A DNA stretch of 64,000 bases from Bradyrhizobium manausense (GCF_018131105.1 NZ_JAFCJI010000001.1:1922001-1986000); one strand, 5' to 3'; positions 47,531-59,299 are shown, counted from the stretch's first letter. Numbers and translations: made by a program. Notes: a model not told the origin generated them from the letters alone.

Positions 47531-47845
47531 TCAATCCGCCGCCCTGGCGAGGCGCGCATCTTCCGGCTGAGGTTTTGGGCGCAGGCAGCCTTGGCAGATG
47601 ACCAGGGACCGATTGACCCTGGCGTCCTGGTCGGCGTCGATTTCGTCGCGCTCGGGCTGGGCAGCCGTGCGCGTTACGAGCGAGGGGCCGGGAGTAGAAC
47701 GCGGCTGATTAGGGTCCTGGCCGGCGCCATCCCACGCATAGCGCGCGGGCTTGAATGCGGGAACGGAGGCGAGTTGGGCTTGCGGGGCCACCGCACATCC
47801 GGCGAGCGCTAACGTGAGCAGGAGAACGACGGGCGCTTTGACCAT
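47531..47845 (-). CDS. Small lipoprotein
   Basis: A 104-residue protein with a lipoprotein signal (MVKAPVVLLLTLALAGCAVA; lipobox LAGC), a disordered Pro/Gln-rich mature part and a C-terminal VICQGCLRPKPQPE with two Cys. No family recognised. An ATG 21 bases upstream is possible but adds nothing to the signal peptide. It is divergent from the acyl-CoA synthetase gene. Confidence 0.75.
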   Translation of the reverse strand: MVKAPVVLLLTLALAGCAVAPQAQLASVPAFKPARYAWDGAGQDPNQPRSTPGPSLVTRTAAQPERDEIDADQDARVNRSLVICQGCLRPKPQPEDARLARAAD

Positions 47846-48023
47846 GATGCGGTACTCTGTACGCAAGAACTGATGCAGGTTGCGCCGATCATGTTTAAAA
47901 TTCCCTCAACGCGCGCATGGATGACACCCGGTCGGCGGCCTTGCGAGGTCGTTCTCCATGGCGATAAATGGGCCGCAATAATCGGATGGCGTGCGTGCCA
48001 TTCGCCGTCCAAGAGGAAGCCCG

Positions 48024-49631
48024 ATGCAGCCGCTCCGCATGTCCCGCCGTGTCATGAATCTCGCTCATATGCTGACGCAGAATGCGCGGCGGCATGGTTC
48101 TCGGCCCGGTTTCGTCTGGGGGGACAAATCCTGGACCTGGCGCGAGATAGATGCGCAAGTCTCGGCTCTCGCGGCGGCGCTTGCCGCGCGCGGCATCGCC
48201 AAGGGCGACCGCATCCTCGTCCATTCCAAGAATGGCGACGAGATGTTTGTCTCGATGTTCGCGGCATTCCGGCTCGGCGCGGTCTGGGTGCCGACCAATT
48301 TCCGCCTGATGGCCGACGAGGTCGCCTATCTTGCGCAGGCCTCGGGTGCGAAAGCGTTTCTGTGCCACGTCGATTTTCCCGAACACGCGGCGGCGGTGAA
48401 GGGTGGCGCGCTGGAATTCACCTGGAGCGTCGACGGCAAGGCCTCGTTCGGCGAGACGTCGGTGGCCGACGCCGTCGCCTCGCACGCCGGCACCATGGTC
48501 GAGAACGTCGCGGTCGAGCATGACGATCCCTGCTGGTTCTTCTTCACGTCAGGCACCACTGGCCGCTCCAAGGCCGCGGTGCTGACCCATGGCCAGATGG
48601 GCTTTGTCGTCACCAACCATCTCGCCGATCTGACGCCGGGCGTGACGGACGCCGACGCGTCGCTGGTGGTGGCGCCGCTGTCGCATGGTGCCGGCGTGCA
48701 TCAGCTTGTCCAGACCGCGCGCGGCGTGTGCACGGTGCTGCTGCCGAGTGAGAAATTCGATATCGATGAGGCGTTCCGCCTGATCGAAAAGCATCGGGTC
48801 GCCAATCTCTTCACCGTGCCGACGATCCTCAAGATGATGGTCGAGCATCCCGCCGCCGACAAATACGATCATTCCTCACTGCGTCACGTGATCTATGCCG
48901 GCGCGCCGATGTATCGCGAGGATCAGAAGGCCGCGCTGAACAAGCTCGGCAAGGTCATCGTGCAGTATTTTGGCCTCGGCGAGGTTACCGGCAATATCAC
49001 CGTGCTGCCGGCAGCGCTGCACGATCCCGAGGACGGGCCGCACGCCAAGATCGGCACCTGCGGATTCGAGCGCACGGGCATGCAGGTCTCGATCCAGGAT
49101 GACGAGGGCCGCGAACTCCAGGCCAATCAGAGCGGCGAGATCTGCGTGATCGGGCCGGCCGTGCTCGCCGGCTACTATGACAATCCCGAAGCCAATGCGA
49201 AGGCATTCCGCAACGGCTGGTTCCGCACCGGCGATCTCGGCCACATGGACGAGGAGGGGTTCCTCTATATCACCGGCCGCGCTTCCGACATGTACATCTC
49301 CGGCGGCTCCAACATCTATCCGCGCGAGATCGAGGAGAAGATTTTGACGCATCCCGCGGTTGGCGAGGTCGCCGTGCTCGGCGTGCCCGATGCGACCTGG
49401 GGCGAGGTCGGCGTCGCCGTCTGCGTTCCGCGCGAGGGTGCGAAGGCCGTGAGTGAGGCCGAGATGGCAGCGTTTCTGTCGCCGAAGGTGCCGCGCTACA
49501 AGATGCCGAAGCGGTTCTTCTTCTGGGAGGCGCTGCCGAAATCCGGCTACGGCAAGGTGCCGAAACGCATGGTGCGCGACGAGCTCGAGGCGCGCGGGCT
49601 GCTCGATCTCGACAAGACCAAGACGAACTGA
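48024..49631 (+). CDS. Acyl-CoA synthetase (AMP-forming)
   Basis: A 535-residue ANL-superfamily ligase: P-loop-like FFTSGTTGRSKAAVLTH, YFGLGEVTGN, the GWFRTGDLGHMDEEGFLYITGR hinge, SGGSNIYPREIEEKI and the C-terminal LPKSGYGKVPKRMV that carries the catalytic Lys. It activates a carboxylic acid to acyl-CoA; chain length or aromatic preference is not clear from sequence. GAGGA lies about 7 bases before the ATG at 48024. The double-PCC-domain gene starts nine bases after its stop, so they probably work together. Confidence 0.92.
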   Translation: MQPLRMSRRVMNLAHMLTQNARRHGSRPGFVWGDKSWTWREIDAQVSALAAALAARGIAKGDRILVHSKNGDEMFVSMFAAFRLGAVWVPTNFRLMADEVAYLAQASGAKAFLCHVDFPEHAAAVKGGALEFTWSVDGKASFGETSVADAVASHAGTMVENVAVEHDDPCWFFFTSGTTGRSKAAVLTHGQMGFVVTNHLADLTPGVTDADASLVVAPLSHGAGVHQLVQTARGVCTVLLPSEKFDIDEAFRLIEKHRVANLFTVPTILKMMVEHPAADKYDHSSLRHVIYAGAPMYREDQKAALNKLGKVIVQYFGLGEVTGNITVLPAALHDPEDGPHAKIGTCGFERTGMQVSIQDDEGRELQANQSGEICVIGPAVLAGYYDNPEANAKAFRNGWFRTGDLGHMDEEGFLYITGRASDMYISGGSNIYPREIEEKILTHPAVGEVAVLGVPDATWGEVGVAVCVPREGAKAVSEAEMAAFLSPKVPRYKMPKRFFFWEALPKSGYGKVPKRMVRDELEARGLLDLDKTKTN

Positions 49632-49640
49632 GCGCTCATC

Positions 49641-50501
49641 ATGCGGAGCATCAAGCAGCCGGGCGCGCCGGTCACCGAGCGCATCCAATCGGTGGAGGCG
49701 AGGGGGCGCGCCTTGGCGTTCACGCTTCAGGCAGGTCTGCCGCTGCTCGAAGCCGCCAGCCGCGGCCTTGCGGCGGAAGGGTTTGCGAGCGGCGTCCTGA
49801 ACTTCGGTCGCGGCGCCTTCGCGCCGTTCGGCTATGTGATGCCGGCGCTATCAAAGACCGGCGAGAACGCGGCGTTCTACAGCGACACCTATCGGCCCGC
49901 CGGTGTGACGCGCACGAAGCTCGGCAGCATGACGCTGGGATCGCGCCATGGTGCGCCGTTCTTTCATTGCCACGGGCTGTGGACCGAGGCGGACGGCAAG
50001 GCGAGCGGCGGTCACATGCTGCCGGACGAGACCATTGTTGCCGAGCCGTTCGAGGTCCAGGCCTTCGGTATCGATGGCGCGATGTTCGCCGCCGAGCCTG
50101 ACCCCGAGACCAATTTCAAACTGTTCGGACCTGTCCCCGCCACCAGCAGCGGCGCGCATACGACTAGCCGCGCCTTCGCGCTGCGTCTGCGCCCCAACCA
50201 GGATTTCGCCGGCTGTCTCGAAGCCTTCTGCAAGGCGCATGGCATTGCGCGCGCAAAGATCCATGGCGGCGTCGGCTCGACCATTGGCGCACGCTTCGCC
50301 GATGGCGGCGTGACGGAGCCCTTCGCCACCGAGCTCGCGATGTCAGCCGGGACGATCGCGCCTGATGCATCCGGCGCGCTGGAAGCCGCGCTCGACGTCG
50401 CCCTGATCGACTACACCGGCGGCATCGCCGGGGGCCGCCTGATCCGCGGTGACAACCCCGTGCTGATGACAATGGAGTTGGTGCTGGAGGTCTTGGACTA
50501 G
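49641..50501 (+). CDS. Protein with two PCC/DUF296 domains
   Basis: A 286-residue protein that appears to contain two copies of the PCC (PPC, DUF296) fold. The first (about 20-165) keeps the metal-site pattern H109-x-H111 and GGH125 (FFHCHGLW, SGGHMLPDETIVAEPFEVQ); the second (about 175-285) keeps the fold words (FALRLRPNQDFAGCLEAFCK, GIARAKIHGGVGS, GRLIRGDNPVLMTMELVLEV) but has no His triad. PCC domains occur in plant AT-hook proteins and bacterial proteins of unknown enzymology. Tight linkage to an acyl-CoA synthetase suggests an enzyme acting on its product or substrate. Confidence 0.75.
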   Translation: MRSIKQPGAPVTERIQSVEARGRALAFTLQAGLPLLEAASRGLAAEGFASGVLNFGRGAFAPFGYVMPALSKTGENAAFYSDTYRPAGVTRTKLGSMTLGSRHGAPFFHCHGLWTEADGKASGGHMLPDETIVAEPFEVQAFGIDGAMFAAEPDPETNFKLFGPVPATSSGAHTTSRAFALRLRPNQDFAGCLEAFCKAHGIARAKIHGGVGSTIGARFADGGVTEPFATELAMSAGTIAPDASGALEAALDVALIDYTGGIAGGRLIRGDNPVLMTMELVLEVLD

Positions 50502-50603
50502 TCGCCACCGGGGCTTGCTGCGTTCTCCAGATGCCACTTCCATGCGGCCGTCGTTCCTGATATGTTCTGTAGTGGACCTTGGCCGGGGAGGAGCAGCAGG
50601 GAC

Positions 50604-51401
50604 ATGAGCCGGACACGACGCCGTCAGACCACGCTGCGTGCACCCTACCTCAGGCGCGTCTGGCTCGACCGCGCACAGGTCGAGGATTGGGAAGCCTATC
50701 CGTTCTGCCTTCCTGTGTTCCGGGACGAGTTCGACCACAGCTTCGACGCTGCCGTCACAATCATCGTCGGCGAGAACGGGGCCGGGAAGTCGACCATCCT
50801 CGAGGGCATAGCCGGCCTGGCCGGCTTTGCCAGCACCGGCGGCCGCAAGGGATTTCGAGAGATCGACGGCGGTGGAATCGAGATCACCGGCGACGAACTG
50901 TCGTCTGCGTTGAAGGCTGGGTGGGTGCCGAAGGTGACCGACGGCTGGTTCTTTCGGGCAGAGACATTCTTTTCGGTCGCGCGCTATCTCGATCGCTCGG
51001 CCGTGGATGCTGCGACGGCGATGGAAGGTGTATTTGGCGCGAGCGTTCAGGACGCGCCGGACTATCTCTCCTTTTCCCATGGCGAGGGCTTTCTGGTCTT
51101 CTTCGAGGAGCGCTGCCAGAAGCAGGGTATCTACATTTTCGATGAGCCGGAATCGGCGCTGTCACCGGCGCGGCAGATGGACTTCCTCAAGCTGCTGCAT
51201 CGCATGGATCGCTCCGGCAATTGCCAGGTCATCATGGCGACCCATGCGCCGCTGCTGATGGCCTATCCCAACGCGCAACTGTTGCGGCTCGGCAAATATG
51301 GCCTCGAGCCTGTTACCGTGGAACAGACCGATCATTACCGGGTGATGCGGGAATTCTGCGCCGACCCGCGCGGTTTCGTGGAGGCAACGCTCGCGGAATA
51401 G
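50604..51401 (+). CDS. AAA/ABC-type ATPase, stand-alone
   Basis: A 265-residue ATPase of the predicted-ATPase (COG3910-like) type: Walker A VGENGAGKSTILEGIAGLAG, ABC-signature-like SFSHGEGFLVFF, Walker B IYIFDEPESALSPARQ, and H-loop MATHAPLLMAYPN. There is no membrane or DNA-binding domain, so it is a soluble SMC/ABC-like ATPase of unknown role. The ATG at 50604 has GGGGAGGAG before it. It follows the PCC gene by about 100 bases. Confidence 0.86.
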   Translation: MSRTRRRQTTLRAPYLRRVWLDRAQVEDWEAYPFCLPVFRDEFDHSFDAAVTIIVGENGAGKSTILEGIAGLAGFASTGGRKGFREIDGGGIEITGDELSSALKAGWVPKVTDGWFFRAETFFSVARYLDRSAVDAATAMEGVFGASVQDAPDYLSFSHGEGFLVFFEERCQKQGIYIFDEPESALSPARQMDFLKLLHRMDRSGNCQVIMATHAPLLMAYPNAQLLRLGKYGLEPVTVEQTDHYRVMREFCADPRGFVEATLAE

Positions 51402-51423
51402 GCGAGGGACGCAGTATCTCCGT

Positions 51424-51460
51424 TCGTCATTGCGAGCCAACACCACGGGTTGGCGCGCAT
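51424..51460. repeat. Partial intergenic repeat (GTCATTGCGAGCC type)
   Basis: TCGTCATTGCGAGCCAAC followed by ACGGGTTGGCGCG resembles one half of a Bradyrhizobium intergenic palindrome. GCCAAC and GTTGGC form a small hairpin. It lies between the converging ATPase and nucleoside hydrolase genes. Confidence 0.5.
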
Positions 51461-51480
51461 CTTCGCCACGGCGGCCACGC

Positions 51481-52407
51481 CTACGGCACTTTCGATGCCG
51501 CGAAATCCCGCAGCTTCACGAAAAAATCCTTCAGGATCGGATTGCGATCGACGTAGGTCACGTAGCGGATCGGATGGCGGCGGCGATCGACGCTCCAGGT
51601 CATCTGGTCGGTGAGGACAGGGGCGGGAATAATCACGCTCGGTGCCCAGGTATGATTGAGCAGCCAGCCGACCGGCGCCATGTCCCAGATCTCCTTGGCC
51701 CAACCCATATGGTCCGCCGAATATTCCTTGAAGCGCATGGCGAGGAACGCGCCGATGCTGCCGTGCGGTTCGACATAGCGCTCGATCTCCGGCACGGTCG
51801 AGTGCAGGCGGGAGGTGACGCCCCTGCACGGCACCAGCACGAGTGGCACGCCACTGTCGAGCAGCACCTGCGCGCCGCCGACGTCCTGCTTGAGATTGAA
51901 CTCGACGGTATCAGGCCATTCCAGCGCATGGCCGCCGAGCCAGACCACCACGATGCGATCGACGACATCTGGGGCCGTAAGCAGCGCCGAGGCGACGTTG
52001 CTGATGGCGCCGATGGCGATGACATAGAGCGGATTGTCAGGCGAGCCCGCGCGCGCCCGGGCCACGAGATCGTCGACGGCGGGTGCTGACCGCGCCGTCT
52101 TGCCGGGGCCGACATAATCGGTGACGCCTCGGTGAACCAGGCCGTCAGGCGCGACGCTCAGGCGCTGCAGCAGGCGCAGGATTTCCTGATAGCTCAGCTC
52201 CATGCCGTGACCGGGATTGTCCGCGCGCGCATTGAAGAACGGCGCGGCGTAGATCGCCTCGACGTCCAGGCGCTCAGGCGACAGCAGCATCTGCACCAGC
52301 GCGAACTGGTCGTCGATCTCGTTATAGGTGTCGGTGTCGAGCACGACACGGACCTTGCCGAACGGTGGCTCCAGCAGTTTGAGGCGGGCTGCATCCGAGA
52401 GTGTCAT
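51481..52407 (-). CDS. Inosine-uridine-preferring nucleoside hydrolase family protein
   Basis: A 308-residue protein that should cleave the N-glycosidic bond of ribonucleosides. The calcium-binding DTDTYNEIDDQFAL at the N-terminus, IAIGAISNVASALLTAP in the middle and a late D/N-rich region fit the family; the usual DxDxxxDD is here DTDxxxEIDD, a mild variant. AAGGAGA lies about 6 bases before the ATG. A HAD phosphatase gene follows immediately upstream on the same strand, 31 bases away, suggesting joint salvage of nucleosides. Confidence 0.86.
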   Translation of the reverse strand: MTLSDAARLKLLEPPFGKVRVVLDTDTYNEIDDQFALVQMLLSPERLDVEAIYAAPFFNARADNPGHGMELSYQEILRLLQRLSVAPDGLVHRGVTDYVGPGKTARSAPAVDDLVARARAGSPDNPLYVIAIGAISNVASALLTAPDVVDRIVVVWLGGHALEWPDTVEFNLKQDVGGAQVLLDSGVPLVLVPCRGVTSRLHSTVPEIERYVEPHGSIGAFLAMRFKEYSADHMGWAKEIWDMAPVGWLLNHTWAPSVIIPAPVLTDQMTWSVDRRRHPIRYVTYVDRNPILKDFFVKLRDFAASKVP

Positions 52408-52438
52408 CACCGTCTCCTTGAGCCTTAGCGATTGTGGA

Positions 52439-53080
52439 TCATGCTTTTGCCGGTGTCCGGCAGACCGTATCCGCAATCTCATCCATCTGCGCGAACATGT
52501 AATCCGGCGCAAGCGCCCGCAACGCAGCCGGTGCAGCATAACCCCAACTCACCGCACCGCAGGCAACGCCCACCGCGCGTGCCGCCTCGATGTCGCGGAC
52601 CTCGTCGCCGATCGAGATGACGTTTTGCGGGACCACGCCGGCACGCCGGATCACGCGGCGGAATTTCGCGGGCTTGCCGAACACTGCAGCTGCGCAGTCG
52701 AAATGCTGGAACAGTGACGCAACGTCGCCAAGCTTCGCCCGCGCATTGACCTCACTGTCCGACGTCACCAGCGCCAGCTGCACGCCGTTCCTAGCCAGTG
52801 TCCGCAGCATCGCATCTGTGCCCGCAAACAACGAAATCTCTGCCGCCGCTTCCCCTTTCAGCCGCCGCGCATGGCGCGCGATCGCCGGCAGCTTCCACAA
52901 CGGCACCTCGAGCTGGCCAAGGATCTCGCGTGTCGAGGCATGCCGTAGCCCCTCGACATCCTCATCCCCGACGCGCCGAAAGCCGAAGCGGTCGGCGACG
53001 TCATTGATGGTGCGCAGGAACCACGGGAAGCTGTCGACGAGGGTGCCGTCGAGGTCGAAGATGGCGAGGGAGTAGGGCAT
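52439..53080 (-). CDS. HAD-family hydrolase (phosphoglycolate-phosphatase type)
   Basis: A 213-residue HAD phosphatase with motif I LAIFDLDGTLVDS (nucleophile Asp), motif II Thr in LALVTSDSEV, motif III Lys in FGKPAKF and motif IV ISIGDEVRDIEAA. The cap is the small helical type. Its substrate is not predictable; Gph-like or a sugar phosphate is possible. The gene is followed downstream by the nucleoside hydrolase. Confidence 0.88.
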   Translation of the reverse strand: MPYSLAIFDLDGTLVDSFPWFLRTINDVADRFGFRRVGDEDVEGLRHASTREILGQLEVPLWKLPAIARHARRLKGEAAAEISLFAGTDAMLRTLARNGVQLALVTSDSEVNARAKLGDVASLFQHFDCAAAVFGKPAKFRRVIRRAGVVPQNVISIGDEVRDIEAARAVGVACGAVSWGYAAPAALRALAPDYMFAQMDEIADTVCRTPAKA

Positions 53081-53219
53081 GAAGGCGGAGGGGCGTGGCG
53101 CCGGTGATGCTGGATTGATGTCCGCAGAGGTGGCAGATGTCGGAGCTACTGGCAATCCTGGTCGCCAAGTCGATCGTCCGATCACAGCGTCGACTGGTTT
53201 GCCCTACTTGATCGTTAGC

Positions 53220-53357
53220 TTATCGCGGCTTCCGCACGTGAATGTTGATGTCGATGACGTGCGGATGGAGTTCGCGATAGCGGCCTTCGTAGACGCAGAT
53301 CACCTGCCGTTCGGCGAGAATGGCGTTTCGGAACAGCGTATAGTTTTGGCTCGGCAT
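53220..53357 (-). CDS. Short conserved-looking ORF, probably truncated
   Basis: A 45-codon frame, MPSQNYTLFRNAILAERQVI then CVYEGRYRELHPHVIDINIH. The first 33 residues resemble the start of a family of roughly 90-110 residue hypothetical proteins common in Bradyrhizobium (…QVTCVYxGxYRExCPHVLG…), which continue with a second half that is missing here. Codon use is high-GC. So it is either a short paralogue or a decayed copy. It lies in the 320-base gap between uvrA and the HAD gene; the rest of that gap shows nothing. Confidence 0.5.
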   Translation of the reverse strand: MPSQNYTLFRNAILAERQVICVYEGRYRELHPHVIDINIHVRKPR

Positions 53358-53403
53358 CGCGGACACCCAAGAGCAGCGTGATGGCCGATCCGAGGCAGCG
53401 CCG

Positions 53404-56388
<2,985 letters not shown>

Positions 56389-56486
56389 CCGAGTTGCCCT
56401 CAAGGAATCCCAAAGGTGCGCAATCGCGCCGACGTAAAAGGCACGCTTCGCCCGGAACCGGGATCGGCGCCAATGGGTATATGAGC

Positions 56487-56501
56487 GAACGTAGGAAGAA
56501 C
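56487..56501. promoter_or_regulatory. SOS (LexA) box of uvrA
   Basis: GAAC-GTAGGAA-GAAC at 56487-56501 fits the alphaproteobacterial LexA site GAAC-N7-GAAC (or GTTC-N7-GTTC on the other strand). It is about 100 bases before the uvrA start. Confidence 0.85.
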
Positions 56502-56602
56502 GGAGGCGGATTTCCAGAGGGACTTGCGAATCGTCAACGGATTGTTGTTGCGCTGGCGGGACTTGGCAGCAGCGGTGGGCGATCGCGACCCGATGGAACG
56601 GC

Positions 56603-56627
56603 AAAAGGCCGGCGCGAGGCCGGCCTT
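56603..56627 (-). terminator. Intrinsic terminator of the first porin gene
   Basis: AAAAGGCCGGC-GCGAG-GCCGGCCTTT forms a nine-to-ten-base stem; read leftwards it ends in a T-run. It lies about 60 bases past the stop of the first porin gene and is almost the same sequence as the terminator of its paralogue. Confidence 0.85.
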
Positions 56628-56684
56628 TCGTGTCGATGCGAAGTCGATCGTGACGCCCAGTACGTCAGATCAGCACTCCAGAGA

Positions 56685-57368
56685 TCAGTACTTCGCAACC
56701 ACCGGGCCGTTGAAGTGATAGTTCACGCCGACCTGCACGGTGTGGAAGTTGACCGTACCGGTAGGAACGGCGCCGAAGTAGGTCTCGCCGCCGAGGCTGC
56801 GATAGAGATACTCGCCCTTGACCGACCACTGCGGAGCGAAGAAGGCTTCGACGCCCGCGCCGACAGTCCAACCGGAGTGGAACTTGCTGTCCGAGATCGA
56901 CGCAGCGCCGAGGGTGGCGGTGATCTTGTTGTCGATCCAGGCATAGCCGCCGGTGCCGTACAGCAGCACGTTGTTGACAGCCCAGCCAATGCGGCCGCGC
57001 ACGGTGCCCATCGCATCCGTCTTTGAGCTCACGCTGGTCGGGATCGCGCCGAGGCCGGGAACGATCACGACGCCAGCGGCAGAAGCGTTGACGTCAGCCC
57101 AGGCGCCATCGGCCTCAACGCCAAACACGACGTTGCCGGTCTGCCAGTTGTAGCCGGCGGTGCCGCCGACGAAGCCGCCCTGCATGCGCGGGGAGTTTGC
57201 ATCTTCCCAAGCGCCGCCACCGACGACACCGAGGTAGAAGCCGGTCCAGTTATAGACCGAGGCCACGGCGACCGGAGCCTTGGTGTAGTGGCGAGCCGCC
57301 AGGTCGGCAGCCGAAGCGGCGCCAGTGAGGGCGATCAGAGCGACCGAAGCCAACAAGATCTTTTTCAT
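56685..57368 (-). CDS. Outer-membrane beta-barrel protein (Omp25/Omp31-like)
   Basis: A 227-residue protein: signal peptide MKKILLASVALIALTGAASA, then the AADLAARHYTKAP segment and eight-strand barrel with alternating hydrophobics (NWTGFYLGVVGGGAW, GFVGGTAGYNWQTGNVVFGV, WSVKGEYLYRSLGGE), ending in an aromatic-residue-rich tail NGPVVAKY. It matches the Omp25/Omp31 family of Rhizobiales. A paralogue is next to it on the same strand. The ATG at 57368 is the one with the signal peptide. It lies between uvrA and ssb. Confidence 0.9.
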   Translation of the reverse strand: MKKILLASVALIALTGAASAADLAARHYTKAPVAVASVYNWTGFYLGVVGGGAWEDANSPRMQGGFVGGTAGYNWQTGNVVFGVEADGAWADVNASAAGVVIVPGLGAIPTSVSSKTDAMGTVRGRIGWAVNNVLLYGTGGYAWIDNKITATLGAASISDSKFHSGWTVGAGVEAFFAPQWSVKGEYLYRSLGGETYFGAVPTGTVNFHTVQVGVNYHFNGPVVAKY

Positions 57369-57553
57369 TTTCAACCTAATCCCAGTCCCAGTTTCTGTTG
57401 TTGCCTTCCGTGCGCCGGAAGGGCAGCGGACGTCTTGGTCCAACTGATGTCGTGCTTACACCACTGAAGCCATAAGTTGTGTCTCCGAAAAGTCACAACA
57501 GATACAAAATGTAATACTCGCTGACCTATAGTTCCCCAGTGGGAACACGCAGC

Positions 57554-57580
57554 AAAAAGGCCGGCGCGAGGCCGGCCTTT
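57554..57580 (-). terminator. Intrinsic terminator of the second porin gene
   Basis: AAAAAGGCCGGC-GCGAG-GCCGGCCTTT forms a stem of about ten bases ending in a T-run when read leftwards, 25 bases past the stop of the second porin gene. It matches the terminator of the first porin gene over nearly its full length. Confidence 0.88.
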
Positions 57581-57604
57581 GATCTGCGAGCAATTTCAGA
57601 GAGA

Positions 57605-58375
57605 TCAGTACTTCGCGATGACCGGGCCGCCCCAGCGATAGTTGATGCGGACGAGACCCATGTCGACGTTCTGGCTGATGCGGTCGGTCTGGAATGCGCC
57701 GCCGCCGACAGGTGCGTTGAGCGTGAGCGTCCGATCGCCGAGGAAGATGTGGTCGTATTCGAAGCCCACGGTCCAGTTCGGCGCGAAGCCGAACTCGAGC
57801 CCGGCGCCCACCGTGCCACCCCAGCGGGTGTCGCTGCTGGAGGCGAGCAGGGTGCCCGCGCCGACGAAGCCGGGCGCGGTGTAGATGTCGAACTTGTCCG
57901 CGACCACGGCGCCGCCGCCCTTCACGTAGAACAGCACGTTGTTCCAAGCATAGCCGATCTGGCCCGTGAACAGGCCGAATGCGTCAATCCTCGATCGGTT
58001 ACGCTGGGTCAGGATGAAATTGCTGACATTGTCGCCGGAGAAGTCGGCCCAGTTGCCCTGACCTTCGAGGCCGAACACCCAGTTGCCCGATTGCCAGCGA
58101 TAGCCGACCTGGCCACCGATCGTGCCGCCGGTGGCGTTGTGGCAGCCTTCGGCTCCGAGGAATACACCGCCGCCGAGAACGAGGTTGTCCCAGCATTTGT
58201 GGCTCGAACCGCCGCCGCCGTTGATGCCGATGTAGAAGCCGCTCCAATCGTAGATGGTGGCGATCATCGGGGCCGGCGCCTTGGTGTAGGGACGGGCCGC
58301 AAGATCCGCGGCACTCGCCGGTGCAGACAAGCCGAGCGCAACAATACCAATTGTACCAAATAGAATTTTCTTCAT
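57605..58375 (-). CDS. Outer-membrane beta-barrel protein (Omp25/Omp31-like), second copy
   Basis: A 256-residue paralogue with signal peptide MKKILFGTIGIVALGLSAPASA, then AADLAARPYTKAPAPMIATI and barrel strands (DWSGFYIGINGGGG, GGTIGGQVGYRWQSGNWVFG, FGFAPNWTVGFEYDHIFLG), ending GGPVIAKY. The extra loop near residues 70-90 has two Cys-containing turns (KCWDN, EGCHNA). Both porins share the same start words and end words, so they are a tandem duplication. Confidence 0.9.
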   Translation of the reverse strand: MKKILFGTIGIVALGLSAPASAADLAARPYTKAPAPMIATIYDWSGFYIGINGGGGSSHKCWDNLVLGGGVFLGAEGCHNATGGTIGGQVGYRWQSGNWVFGLEGQGNWADFSGDNVSNFILTQRNRSRIDAFGLFTGQIGYAWNNVLFYVKGGGAVVADKFDIYTAPGFVGAGTLLASSSDTRWGGTVGAGLEFGFAPNWTVGFEYDHIFLGDRTLTLNAPVGGGAFQTDRISQNVDMGLVRINYRWGGPVIAKY

Positions 58376-58801
58376 TGCAGTCTCCCCAGTGTCGTCCGCT
58401 TCAGAAGTCCCCCGAAGCGGTCAATCAGGCGCGACGCCCATAAGAACCAATTCCGAGGCAAGCGTAGTCCAAGCGGGAGGGCGAGTCCGTCGCTGGAATG
58501 CAACACTCGCTGGTCAACTGACATGCACGTAACCTAATGAATGTTAAAGCATTTTCCGATGTCGTTGGGTTCCAATGCATGGCGACGTGCACAGCGGCAC
58601 CGGATACCTGCATACACGCTTGGGTCGCATCGATTTTGATCAAGGAACAAATCTGGAACAAATGTCCGGCTGATGCTATATGTGGGGATAACCGAGGGTG
58701 CGGCGGGCCGATCGACCCTTGTAAGCGTATAGGGTCGGCCCAACAGGCGGCAGCGCGGGCGCGCCTTCGAAATTCAGTGGCATTTGGAGTGGAGAGCGGC
58801 G
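58376..58801. other. Regulatory gap before ssb
   Basis: About 425 bases lie between the leftward porin gene and ssb. It holds an SOS box at 58645-58659, a TATA-like stretch GCTATA at 58675-58680 and, just before ssb, GGAGTGGAGAG. No other gene is apparent. Confidence 0.6.
58645..58659. promoter_or_regulatory. SOS (LexA) box of ssb
   Basis: GAAC-AAATCTG-GAAC at 58645-58659 fits GAAC-N7-GAAC. It lies about 15 bases before a TATA-like -10 candidate, so a bound repressor would cover the promoter. The ssb start is 142 bases further. Confidence 0.82.
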
Positions 58802-59299
58802 ATGGCGGGAAGCGTCAACAAGGTCATTCTGGTTGGAAATCTCGGCAAGGATCCGGAAATCCGCCGCACCCAGGACGGGCGGCCGATCGCCAATCTGAGC
58901 ATCGCGACGTCGGAGACCTGGCGCGACAAGAACAGCGGCGAGCGCAAGGAAAAGACCGAGTGGCATCGCGTCGTGATCTTCAACGAAGGGCTCTGCAAGG
59001 TCGCCGAGCAGTATCTGAAGAAGGGCGCCAAGGTTTACATCGAGGGCGCGCTTCAGACCCGCAAATGGACCGATCAGCAGGGTGCCGAGAAATACTCCAC
59101 TGAAGTCGTGCTCCAGGGCTTCAACTCGACGCTGACGATGCTCGACGGCCGCGGCGGTGGCGGAGGAGGCGGCAGCTTCGGCGACGAGCCGGGCGGCGAT
59201 TTCGGCTCGTCCGGTCCCGTCAGCAGCGCACCGCGCCGCCCCGTTGCCGCCGGCGGCGGTGGCCGCAGCAACGACATGGACGACGACATCCCGTTCTGA
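58802..59299 (+). CDS. ssb: Single-stranded DNA-binding protein
   Basis: A 165-residue SSB: OB fold at residues 1-110 ([58 protein letters not shown]), Gly-rich linker ([16 protein letters not shown]) and the acidic C-terminal tip DMDDDIPF that recruits repair proteins. It tetramerises on single-stranded DNA. The ATG at 58802 is used because GGAGAG lies before it and MAGSVNKV is the family start. It carries its own SOS box. Confidence 0.96.
   Translation: MAGSVNKVILVGNLGKDPEIRRTQDGRPIANLSIATSETWRDKNSGERKEKTEWHRVVIFNEGLCKVAEQYLKKGAKVYIEGALQTRKWTDQQGAEKYSTEVVLQGFNSTLTMLDGRGGGGGGGSFGDEPGGDFGSSGPVSSAPRRPVAAGGGGRSNDMDDDIPF

Noticed and set aside
53079..53381. A 100-codon rightward frame in the gap between the HAD gene and uvrA
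   Set aside because: No ribosome binding site and no family; the leftward 45-codon frame in the same place has recognisable family words.
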